Below, piece by piece: positions 52,714-61,155 of a stretch of DNA of 64,000 nucleotides (positions are counted from its first letter, which is position 1; every line of letters starts with the position of its first letter). The stretch is from Aureibaculum flavum (GTDB lineage: Bacteria > Bacteroidota > Bacteroidia > Flavobacteriales > Flavobacteriaceae): NCBI RefSeq assembly GCF_016406085.1, contig NZ_JAEHFJ010000004.1, positions 310,001 through 374,000 of the forward strand. Reading direction: 5' to 3'. Under the pieces are notes generated by a model. That model did no database searches. It saw only the letters and a list, made by a program, of their open reading frames with translations, and was not told where the DNA came from. A program made the translations under genes and the position numbers.

Positions 52714-53136
52714 TTATGCCATAAACATAAATGAAGCTACAATCATCCAAGCTCCAACAATTAGTCCTAATACTCCCAATTTACCTTGCATTGGTGCAAT
52801 TTTCTCACGTATTAAGGCTGCTTTTTCTTGTGCTTTTGGATTATTCCCTAAAAATATTTTACTGATTTGTCCGTAGCCTAATAAAAAGCCAAGACCTGCT
52901 TCTACAACACTACCTGCTAATAAGGTAATCCACCAAATTGGTGCAGATGTTAACCAACCCATATTTAAAAAGGCAGAGATAATTCCCCAAACACCCCAGA
53001 AACAAAATACAAGACCTATCCAACCTTGATAAGGTTCTATTTTTGCTAATAATTCAGCTGCGTTTGGTTTTTTTGATAAGATTAATGATGGTACCGCAAT
53101 GATACTTAACAATACTAATGAAATTCCGTAAATCAT
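52714..53136 (-). CDS. Small membrane protein with an internal duplication
   Basis: 140 aa, four hydrophobic segments. The two halves repeat one pattern: [21 protein letters not shown] near residue 33 and [22 protein letters not shown] near residue 112, each a P-x-QG turn followed by a Gly-rich helix. No catalytic motif. It lies 28 bp upstream of the exported SIMPL gene and is probably its operon partner. Confidence 0.7.
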   Translation of the reverse strand: MIYGISLVLLSIIAVPSLILSKKPNAAELLAKIEPYQGWIGLVFCFWGVWGIISAFLNMGWLTSAPIWWITLLAGSVVEAGLGFLLGYGQISKIFLGNNPKAQEKAALIREKIAPMQGKLGVLGLIVGAWMIVASFMFMA

Positions 53137-53394
53137 AATTTTTAATTTTTATTGGTTATTAATTTGATTACAAAAATGCATCAGAAAGCTCGGTTGTAAA
53201 ACACTAGTTAAGGGTAAAATGTGACCCCTGAAAATTGGGGTTCGAGTAGTTAGCGGTGGTTAATGTTTCGTCTTGAACGTATAGAAATGGAGTCAAGAGA
53301 ATAAGTGATGGGAATGAGATTATTAAAGTAAACACCTAATAACCATATTTTTAAAAACGTTAATGGTTCAATTATAGAATTATTTTGTTTATTT

Positions 53395-53703
53395 CTATAA
53401 CCCACCAACATGTGCTGCGGCACTCTTTGCTAACAGTGACCAACGGTCTTTATAATCATAAGATACTTGAATCCACTCTTTCATTGGTCTATTTTTTCCT
53501 GATGGATCAAATAGTTGTGAAGCATCTAAACTTAATGCATCACTATGCAAATCTCCTGTTAATTTAAAAACCATTTCATTTTGAAAAAAACAAACGAATG
53601 CTTTACCCTTTATTTTAAATCAAGGCTTTCCAAACATTTGACTTTGTTCAGAATTCGTAATTGATTGACCTATGGTATTGAAAAACTCTTGTTCTTCAGT
53701 CAT
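53395..53703 (-). pseudogene. TfoX N-terminal-like (YjbR/MmcQ-type) gene interrupted by an in-frame TGA
   Basis: From ATG at 53703: 27 codons ending QMFGKP, then TGA at 53620-53622, then an uninterrupted 74 codons in the same frame, beginning FKIKGKAFVCFFQNEM and ending WSLLAKSAAAHVGGL, to TAG at 53395. Homologues usually have Cys at the stop position (MFGKPCF-type motif), so a TGC/TGT to TGA change explains it. It follows no operon and faces the lipoprotein gene at 53817. Confidence 0.8.
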
Positions 53704-53816
53704 CTTAAATTTTATTTCTATTATTTCAATTGAAATAATTATTTTTATTGACAATAATATGATCTTGAATAATTCTTATTTCTAATCCAACATACCACGC
53801 TTAATCTAATACTTTG

Positions 53817-54614
53817 CTAATTAATTGCTTTTTCAAGTTTTTCTTTTTCGGCTCGTTTTTTCTCATCAGATTTCGCCTTAATTTCTTTAATTAACTTAGT
53901 CAATGATGACTTAATTTTATCAGAATTACTCTTTTTTAACATCAAATTTGCCTTTTTCTTCATTCCGCTATAATTAGCATCGGGATATAGAGAAATTAAT
54001 TCAATAAAGTATTTATCAATTCCTTCAGCAAGTTTAACTTTACCTTCATCCGAAAAGGCCTTTTCCTCATTTATTCTATTAATATAATTAGTATAGTTAC
54101 TTATTAATGTGCTAATATTAGAGTTAATTCTATTTTTTGTACTATACGAATTTGGATCGTCTGCATTTTCTCTAATTTGCCTATTTCCTAAATTAAAATA
54201 CTTCAATTGAAGTCCTAATCCAAAATGCCAAACGGCTATCATTTCTTTATCATATAAGTATTTGTCCTTTCTATCTAATGCATTATAAAGATTAGTCATT
54301 TCTCTCCATTCATTAAAAAATTTTTCCGCGATGTCATTTCTGTGTTTTATACCTAATTCATTATCATCAAGTACCACTTTATAATTTTCTTCATCAGTAA
54401 ATTTTTGAACAATAATTCTAGTTTCTGGGTTATCAAAAGTTGGTAATTTATCATCATTTTTAAAACCAAATTTATACTCACGAACTGCATTGTTATAATC
54501 ATCAACATCCCAATACCTTTTTTCCAAAGGAAAATTATGCTTATCTAATGAACAATTAGTTAGTGTTAGAATTAATATTATTATTAATGGTTTAATGTAA
54601 CTTATCTTTCTCAT
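53817..54614 (-). CDS. Hypothetical lipoprotein
   Basis: 265 aa. Lipobox LTNC21 after a hydrophobic signal. The mature part is polar and helical, with an aromatic-rich early segment (EKRYWDVDDYNNAVREYKF) and a lysine/glutamate-rich C-terminal coil. No domain recognised. It overlaps the preceding membrane-protein gene by 23 bp, so the two are coupled. Confidence 0.65.
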   Translation of the reverse strand: MRKISYIKPLIIILILTLTNCSLDKHNFPLEKRYWDVDDYNNAVREYKFGFKNDDKLPTFDNPETRIIVQKFTDEENYKVVLDDNELGIKHRNDIAEKFFNEWREMTNLYNALDRKDKYLYDKEMIAVWHFGLGLQLKYFNLGNRQIRENADDPNSYSTKNRINSNISTLISNYTNYINRINEEKAFSDEGKVKLAEGIDKYFIELISLYPDANYSGMKKKANLMLKKSNSDKIKSSLTKLIKEIKAKSDEKKRAEKEKLEKAIN

Positions 54615-55302
54615 TGAACTTTACTTTTGTGTCTTTAAATTCAGATAGCAAATTTATTAAACTATCAACATTTTGCTCATATTTTTTTTGTTCGCTCAAG
54701 ACATAACTATGAAATGTATCATAATCATACTTTTTTTGAAAATTTCTTTCTTCTTTTTTTATTGATTTTATTATTTCAGAAATCTTATCTTCATCAAAAT
54801 TACTGAGATTTGAAATTCTTTGTTTACCTTTTCTAACAAATAATTCAGTTATTTTTATATGATATTTTTCATGAATTAATAATTCCTTACTATTTGTATT
54901 TTTATTATAAACAAAAGAACGTGATGGATAAAATAATGATTGAATTGTTACAGAATTGTCCTTTATCTCACTTTCAATTGAAGTAACAACATAAGCAAAT
55001 TTTTTGCTTCCATAAAATGTTTTCTTAAACAATTCTAAACCTCTAAAGTTTTCAAATGTTATGTCTTCATATTTATCATAAGTAAGTGGACTTTCATAAT
55101 TTAGATAGTTCGTGTGATTTAAAACTCCAAAGGTGAAAACGAAAGTCAATAAAATAAGAGTACTGTATTTTAAAAACATTAGAAATTTCTTAAGAGCCAA
55201 CTTATTACCTTTAGTAATCTCTATTATTAACATTACCAAATTATACGTAATAGGAATGAAATATCCTGAAAGTAGTAAAACGGCAATTAAATTTTCACTC
55301 AT
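54592..55302 (-). CDS. Hypothetical membrane protein
   Basis: 236 aa. Two N-terminal transmembrane helices (about 4-25 and 40-62) hold an extracytoplasmic, lysine-rich domain of about 170 residues with a coiled C-terminus (SLINLLSEFKDTKVKFNEKDK). No family recognised. Its 3' end overlaps the lipoprotein at 53817; the two-component system lies upstream on the same strand, 38 bp away. Confidence 0.65.
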   Translation of the reverse strand: MSENLIAVLLLSGYFIPITYNLVMLIIEITKGNKLALKKFLMFLKYSTLILLTFVFTFGVLNHTNYLNYESPLTYDKYEDITFENFRGLELFKKTFYGSKKFAYVVTSIESEIKDNSVTIQSLFYPSRSFVYNKNTNSKELLIHEKYHIKITELFVRKGKQRISNLSNFDEDKISEIIKSIKKEERNFQKKYDYDTFHSYVLSEQKKYEQNVDSLINLLSEFKDTKVKFNEKDKLH

Positions 55303-55340
55303 TTACAACTTTTTTTAAAAAATTAATTAGTTACACTAAA

Positions 55341-55994
55341 CTAATCCAACAAGCCTAACTGTATGGCATACTTTGTTAAGCCTGCGAGGTTACGGACTTC
55401 TAATTTTGAGATCAAATTTTTTCTGTAGCCTTCAATAGTGTGTTTACTTAAAAAAAGTTTATCTGCTATTTCTTGTGTAGTGTGTTCTTCTGCAATTAAC
55501 TTCAACACTTCTTTTTCTCTCTTTGTTAAAGAAGTAATAACATCTTTTTCCTTATTGAACATACTGTCCATATATGCTTTTTTGATGCTTTCAGAAAAAT
55601 ACTTTTCTCCTTTTAATATGGTTTCAATGGCTAGAATTAATTCTCCTTTTTCGGCATTTTTAGGAACATATCCATCTACTTGATCCTCGGTTAATCTATG
55701 TATTGTCTTAGAATCGTGTCGCATGCTTACTACCAAGGTTCTAATATTAGGAAACTTAGCTTTAATATGTTTATTCAATTCAATTCCTGTAACATCAGGC
55801 ATATTAATATCCGTTACCACCAAATCAACATCTTTACCTTCACAATTATCAAGATATTTAATAACATTCTGACCACTGTTTGCTGTCATCACGATTTCAA
55901 AATCTGATTCATTTGCAATAATACTTAGCAAACCATCTAAAAACATTTTGTGGTCATCTGCTACAATTAATTTATACTTTCTTGCTAATGTCAT
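55341..55994 (-). CDS. NarL/LuxR-type response regulator
   Basis: 217 aa. REC domain with acidic pocket DDHKMFLDGL and the phosphoacceptor Asp in LVVTDINMPDVTGIEL; conserved Lys in YVPKNAEKGEL. C-terminal LuxR HTH: LTKREKEVLKLIAEEHTTQEIADKLFLSKHTI. ATG is 1 bp after the histidine kinase stop, so the pair is one operon. Likely targets are nearby envelope genes; none is shown by sequence. Confidence 0.93.
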   Translation of the reverse strand: MTLARKYKLIVADDHKMFLDGLLSIIANESDFEIVMTANSGQNVIKYLDNCEGKDVDLVVTDINMPDVTGIELNKHIKAKFPNIRTLVVSMRHDSKTIHRLTEDQVDGYVPKNAEKGELILAIETILKGEKYFSESIKKAYMDSMFNKEKDVITSLTKREKEVLKLIAEEHTTQEIADKLFLSKHTIEGYRKNLISKLEVRNLAGLTKYAIQLGLLD

Positions 55995-55995
55995 G

Positions 55996-57900
55996 TTATA
56001 AGGGAATTTCTATGGTAACTGCCGTACCATGGTTAATTGATGAATCTATATTTAATTCGGCATTTAATTTATCTAAACGACTTTTTATATTTTGTAAACC
56101 AATACCTGTTGGTGTTTTACTTTGGTCAAAACCAATGCCATTATCTTCAAACAACAATTGTAATGAATTATTATGTACATTCAAATGAATTTCTACATTT
56201 TTTGCTTTGGCATACTTTAACGTATTCGTAACCAATTCTTGAATAATATTAAAGACTTCCACTTGAATACTTTCGTCCAATGCATTTATTTTTTCTTCAG
56301 GATAAGGCATAAATACAATATCTTGGTCTGACGATTTATCTAATTTATTAATATATTCACTTATTAAAGTGGTAAAAGCATTCTGACTAAACTTACTCGG
56401 AATTAAATTATGAGATATTTCTCTAACTTGTTGATAGGTATCGTCAATTTGAGAAATAATGACACTAGAATCGGCATTATCATTAAGATTGTTCATTTGC
56501 ATTTTTATAGCTGCCAAATTACCACCTATACTATCATGTAATTCTCTCGCAATCCTTGTTCGCTCCTCATCTTGAGCCGCCACCGAGGCTTTTACTAACT
56601 TTAATTCTTGCTCTCTAATTAACGAGCTCACCTTCTGTTTATTCAATTCTTCTTGCTGTTCATTTAGTTGACTTTGAGCTTGCAGCTTTTGGTAATAAAC
56701 TATAAATAAAGCAGCTATCGGGATGAGCAATATTAAAAAACCAATTAAAATAGCGTATTTTATGGTTTTTTGCCTTTTAATTTCACTCTCTTTCAACAAT
56801 TGTTCTTCTTGTAATGAACTGATTTCCTTTTCCTTTTGCAAGGTTTGGTATTGTATTTCAAGTTCCTTTATTTCTTTACTTTTTTGCTCTTGAATTATTC
56901 TATTAGAAACGCTAACGTATTGTGTCATTAAAGCATATGCATTTTCATAATCCTTTTGTTCACTATATAAATCAACTAGACTACGAATCACTTTTTTTTC
57001 TAGTTCTAATCTATCCCACTGTACAGAGTTTATATGTGCTATGGATAATATCATTTGTGCATTATGATAATCTTTAAGCTTCATATATACATCTCCAATT
57101 CTCAAAACTGCTTCTACATATAAATCATAATACTTTTTTTTATGAGCGGTGTTTTTAACTTCATCAAAAAGTAGTAAAGCTTCATCAACCTTTTCTTGAA
57201 CCACATCCATGGTTCCTAAGTTTAATTTAATTTTTAATGCTTCCTTTTTATCTGGCGATAGTTCTAAATCAACCAAAGCATCTTTATAATAACTTCTACT
57301 ATTTTCGATATCTCTTTTTAAATAATAAATATCTCCATAACATTGCTTTGCAATTCCTGTAAAATAACTGTTCTCACTATTTTCAATGGCATTATCTAAT
57401 AATGGTGTGGCTTTTTCAAATTCTTCGTTATTTATATATACAGATGCTAGACCTAAAGAATGTGTATAATACAAATAAGGACTATCTGTTATTTTCGTTA
57501 TTTCTAATCCACTTAAATAGTACTTCATGGCTTCTTCATATAGCCCTTGCAACATTTTACCTTTACCTAAAATAGAATATGCTTTTGACAAATATAAATT
57601 GGAAACAAGACCTTCCGTTTTAATATTTGTGGTTTCATCTTCAAGTAACTTACCATAATAATTTATAGAATCAGTATTACCTAATACTATATGTACGTTT
57701 GCAATTTGCTCAATAAAAAAGGCTTTATCTTTTAAGTTCTCAGCAGCGTTTAACTGTTGATATAAAGAATCTGGAGCTCTATCAAATGTTTCTCCGAAGG
57801 CTGTAAACCAATTTTTTCCATCATCTTTATCTTGAGCAATACCAGATTGTGATAAAATTAATCCGAAAAGAAATAATAGTTTATAAATTGATTTTTGCAT
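55996..57900 (-). CDS. TPR-containing sensor histidine kinase (HisKA_3 type)
   Basis: 634 aa. Signal peptide, then tetratricopeptide repeats over about residues 90-340 (for example YEEAMKYYLSGLEI and YHNAQMILSIAHI), a long coiled coil, one transmembrane helix (YAILIGFLILLIPIAALFIVYY), and the kinase core: phospho-His in ARELHDSIGGNLAAIK, N box ELVTNTLKYAKA and ATP lid DNGIGFD. Periplasmic TPR-type sensors like this are common in Bacteroidota; the ligand is unknown. Confidence 0.93.
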   Translation of the reverse strand: MQKSIYKLLFLFGLILSQSGIAQDKDDGKNWFTAFGETFDRAPDSLYQQLNAAENLKDKAFFIEQIANVHIVLGNTDSINYYGKLLEDETTNIKTEGLVSNLYLSKAYSILGKGKMLQGLYEEAMKYYLSGLEITKITDSPYLYYTHSLGLASVYINNEEFEKATPLLDNAIENSENSYFTGIAKQCYGDIYYLKRDIENSRSYYKDALVDLELSPDKKEALKIKLNLGTMDVVQEKVDEALLLFDEVKNTAHKKKYYDLYVEAVLRIGDVYMKLKDYHNAQMILSIAHINSVQWDRLELEKKVIRSLVDLYSEQKDYENAYALMTQYVSVSNRIIQEQKSKEIKELEIQYQTLQKEKEISSLQEEQLLKESEIKRQKTIKYAILIGFLILLIPIAALFIVYYQKLQAQSQLNEQQEELNKQKVSSLIREQELKLVKASVAAQDEERTRIARELHDSIGGNLAAIKMQMNNLNDNADSSVIISQIDDTYQQVREISHNLIPSKFSQNAFTTLISEYINKLDKSSDQDIVFMPYPEEKINALDESIQVEVFNIIQELVTNTLKYAKAKNVEIHLNVHNNSLQLLFEDNGIGFDQSKTPTGIGLQNIKSRLDKLNAELNIDSSINHGTAVTIEIPL

Positions 57901-57913
57901 TTGGCTAAATTAA

Positions 57914-57952
57914 AACAAAAATCACCTTAGTAAAAATAACTAAAGTGATTTT
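57914..57952 (-). terminator. Terminator between the TlpA gene and the histidine kinase gene
   Basis: AAATCACCTTAG and CTAAAGTGATTT pair with one G-U, around a 9-nt loop, and on the minus strand the stem is followed by T-rich DNA. It ends the TlpA transcript, 24 bp past its stop. Confidence 0.75.
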
Positions 57953-57975
57953 AATAGACTTTTATAAAGTATAAA

Positions 57976-59358
57976 TTAAATCTTTAATTCATTGAATAAA
58001 GCAATCAGCTTTTTATCTGAAGGTCTAGGAGCATTTGAATTTACAATATCACCTTGTGGGTCTATTAAAATAAAACGAGGAATACTCATGATTTGATACT
58101 CTTGTACAAATTTAGAATTAGATGCATTGTCTGCTATCAATTGCAACCCACCTAATTCTTTTTCTGTTACCATTTTTTTCCACTTATCATAGTCCTTTTT
58201 TTCATCTATTGATAAACTAACAAATGCAATGTTTTTTTCATGGTATTTTTTTTCTACCTTTTTCAATGATGGTATTTCAGCAAGACAGGGGCCGCACCAT
58301 GTTGCCCAAACGTCTATATAAACATACTTACCCTTTAAATCTCCTAACGAAGTAGTACCTCCAGCATGATTTTCATAATTTGTAAATGTTGGAGAAACAT
58401 TCCCTTTTGATACTGATTTTATTTTAGAATACGTTTTAGTTATTTCTTTTTTGTTATTTTCATTAGTTGAACCCTCCATAAAAGTTTTATAAAAAGTTTC
58501 TAAATCATCTGTATATGAAATTTCAAATTTACTGTGATTGTATAATAGCCCATTCTTTATGGTCTCATTGGGTGCTGATAAAAATGATTTTAACGTTGCA
58601 AGGCTTCTAGACAAGGTTGAATCTAATTCCATAGTCTTTTCTGCTTTTTTTATATAATGAGAAGAAACTAAACTAACATAAGCTTGGGATGATAAAAAAT
58701 CTTCCTCATTATTAAAATCTAAACCTTCAAGTTCTGTTAAAAAATCTTCAGACACTTTAAATTCTGGTTTTTTAGCATAATGTTTATGATAAGATTCATA
58801 ATTGTTTAATGCTGATAAATATTCGTAATTCAGATTTCTTTTTTCTTTTGTTCTAAAATCATTAGAAATACTCGTCATAGAATCTAATAAAGCTTCATTG
58901 GCTACCTTTATTTCATTAGACTTCTTCTTATAGGTATCTTCTTCCAATTCAAAATAGGAATTACCTGATCCTTGCAAACTTTTTATTTTTTTACCTTTCG
59001 CCAAAAAATAATTTCCTACGTCAGCTCCAACACCAGATATCTTTATCGTTTTGTCAAAGTTATCACTATCGTAATTTACTTGAATATCATTACCTTGTTG
59101 TAAATGAATTGGAGTCACACTTTTACCGTCATATAAAACAAAGTCACCGAACTTAACTCTCATAGTATCTCTAAACACACCATCATCTGAAACCTGAATA
59201 GTGTCTATAAAACTCATATCTCCACTATAAAGTCTTAATAATCCATCCCCTTTATTAATAACTTTTCCAGAAATAATTGCATATTCAACCGTTGGGCTCT
59301 CACTTTTGCATGCCGACAACATCATTAAAATACTAAATGCGTAAAATACTTTTTTCAT
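57976..59358 (-). CDS. TlpA/thioredoxin-like lipoprotein with N-terminal DUF4369-type region
   Basis: 460 aa. Lipobox MLSAC17. The N-terminal 120 residues (GKVINKGDGLLRLYSGD, FVLYDGKSVTP) resemble the DUF4369 beta-domain found before TlpA domains. A long helical linker precedes the C-terminal thioredoxin fold with WCGPC in VYIDVWATWCGPCLAEIPSL. Typical of membrane-tethered reductases on the periplasmic face in Bacteroidota. Confidence 0.9.
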   Translation of the reverse strand: MKKVFYAFSILMMLSACKSESPTVEYAIISGKVINKGDGLLRLYSGDMSFIDTIQVSDDGVFRDTMRVKFGDFVLYDGKSVTPIHLQQGNDIQVNYDSDNFDKTIKISGVGADVGNYFLAKGKKIKSLQGSGNSYFELEEDTYKKKSNEIKVANEALLDSMTSISNDFRTKEKRNLNYEYLSALNNYESYHKHYAKKPEFKVSEDFLTELEGLDFNNEEDFLSSQAYVSLVSSHYIKKAEKTMELDSTLSRSLATLKSFLSAPNETIKNGLLYNHSKFEISYTDDLETFYKTFMEGSTNENNKKEITKTYSKIKSVSKGNVSPTFTNYENHAGGTTSLGDLKGKYVYIDVWATWCGPCLAEIPSLKKVEKKYHEKNIAFVSLSIDEKKDYDKWKKMVTEKELGGLQLIADNASNSKFVQEYQIMSIPRFILIDPQGDIVNSNAPRPSDKKLIALFNELKI

Positions 59359-59423
59359 AATTTAAATGTATGTGTTTGATTAACGAGTATAAATTTAATT
59401 AAAAGAATTGATAGGAGGTTTAA

Positions 59424-60947
59424 TTATTTTCCCGCTTTTATTTTATTCATTTCCTCCATTATTTTTTTAACCATCTCTGGATATTTTAAGGCCACATTAT
59501 GTTGCTGACCTATATCTTCTTTTACATTATATAATTGATAAATTGTATCTCTACCTGTTTCAATATTGGTGAACTTCCCTGTACTTTTTGGACCTTTATG
59601 TGGTGGAATTAATATCCAATCTCCATGACGAATAGAAATTCCATTTGTTCTACCTAAAATTAAACTTTGTCTTCCTTGATCTGATTTTCCAAGCAATGCA
59701 TTTATCACATTTTCACCATCTTCAGTTGTGTTATTTTGCCCCGTAAACGAAGCAAATGAAGCTGGTAAGTCCATTTGTGAGACCAAGGCATTTGAAATGC
59801 CTGGTTCGATAGTGCCTTTCCACATTAACATAAATGGAACATGTGTTCCTCCATCAAAAAGGCTGTACTTCCCTCCTCTTAGTTTCCCAGCTGGTGTGTG
59901 ATTTCCATTTTTTTCAACGGCATCAGTTTTATATCCATCATCTAAAACAGGACCATTATCACTAGAAAAGATAATTATGGTGTTTTCTGTTAGTTTTAAT
60001 TCATCTAGATAATCTAACAATTGACCAACATCCCAATCAGCTTCAGTAATTACGTCTCCTCTTGGTCCTAGATTTGTTTTACCTACAAAACGAGGATGTG
60101 GCACTCGCGGTACATGCGGTTGATGCAAGCTATAAAATAAAAAGAATGGTTTTTCTTTATTACGGTCTATAAATGCTTTTGATTCTCGTAAAAAATCATC
60201 TCCCATATTTTCATCAGTAAATAATGCTGATTTGCCACCACGCATAAACCCAATTCGTGAAATCCCATTATGAATACTCATGTCATGTCCGTGGCTTGGA
60301 TGCAATTTTAATAATTCTGGATTTTCTTTTCCTGTAGGTTCTCCTTCAAAATTTTCTTTATAACTTACTTCAATTGGATCTTTAGGATCTAATCCATCTA
60401 TTCGATGTCCTTTTACATAAACAGATGGCACTCTATCGTTTGTTGAGGCCATTATATAAGATTCGTCAAAACCAATTTCTAATGGTCCTGGTTTAATTTC
60501 ACCATTCCAATCCATATTTTCATCTCCTAAACCTAGGTGCCATTTACCAACTACACCTGTGGTATAGCCAGCATCTCTTAACATAGATGGTAAAGTTTGC
60601 TTACTCGTATCAAGTATTAAAGGAGCATTTCCGGGGAGTACTCTAGCATTTTTCTTTTTAAATGGATAATTACCAGATAACAATGCATAGCGACTTGGAC
60701 TACATGTAGGTGAAGCCGCGTAACCATTCATGAATTTAATACCTTCATCGGCTATGCGATCAATATTTGGTGTTTTTAACGCCGTACTACCATATGCACT
60801 TACATCACCAAAGCCCAAATCATCGGCATAAATTACTATTATATTAGGTTGTTTATTATTCTCTTTTTTATCTATTCCGCTTTTGCAAGAAATGAAACTC
60901 ACAACCATCAAAAATGTAAGTGCTTTTATATTATGTAACTTTAACAT
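59424..60947 (-). CDS. Sulfatase (formylglycine-dependent, S1 family), lipoprotein
   Basis: 507 aa. Lipobox ISC21. Metal ligands D42-D43 (YADDLGFGD) and the formylglycine motif C82-S-P-S-R86 with LLSGNYP following; KWHLGLGD, LFYSLHQPH and SSDNGP complete the alkaline-phosphatase-like core. The Cys would be matured by the anaerobic-type or FGE system, not present here. Likely removes sulfate from an algal or other sulfated glycan. Divergent from a second sulfatase. Confidence 0.93.
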   Translation of the reverse strand: MLKLHNIKALTFLMVVSFISCKSGIDKKENNKQPNIIVIYADDLGFGDVSAYGSTALKTPNIDRIADEGIKFMNGYAASPTCSPSRYALLSGNYPFKKKNARVLPGNAPLILDTSKQTLPSMLRDAGYTTGVVGKWHLGLGDENMDWNGEIKPGPLEIGFDESYIMASTNDRVPSVYVKGHRIDGLDPKDPIEVSYKENFEGEPTGKENPELLKLHPSHGHDMSIHNGISRIGFMRGGKSALFTDENMGDDFLRESKAFIDRNKEKPFFLFYSLHQPHVPRVPHPRFVGKTNLGPRGDVITEADWDVGQLLDYLDELKLTENTIIIFSSDNGPVLDDGYKTDAVEKNGNHTPAGKLRGGKYSLFDGGTHVPFMLMWKGTIEPGISNALVSQMDLPASFASFTGQNNTTEDGENVINALLGKSDQGRQSLILGRTNGISIRHGDWILIPPHKGPKSTGKFTNIETGRDTIYQLYNVKEDIGQQHNVALKYPEMVKKIMEEMNKIKAGK

Positions 60948-61155
60948 AATCCAATACTTTTTAAATTATATTTTATAAATATAATTCAATCTTAACAATT
61001 CTAATATTTTAAAAGACAAACAACTTAAATAGTTCAACGAATGCAGTTCATTTCTGTTGTTTAACTAATTTATTGGAGCTATTGTCTAAAAAATTCAGCT
61101 CTTTTAAATTTTATATTTATTTTAGGATCTATTAGAAAATTAACAATTTCAAAAA

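Noticed and set aside
53385-53567. Plus-strand 60-residue frame at 53385
   Set aside because: It is the opposite strand of the TfoX-like pseudogene and has no recognisable feature.
53620-53622. Selenocysteine codon in the TfoX-like gene
   Set aside because: No convincing hairpin follows the TGA, and flavobacteria seldom carry the selenocysteine machinery; kept as a pseudogene with a suggested check.
55438-55907. Plus-strand frames opposite the response regulator
   Set aside because: They are antisense shadows with no domain and poor composition; the regulator itself has complete REC and LuxR domains.
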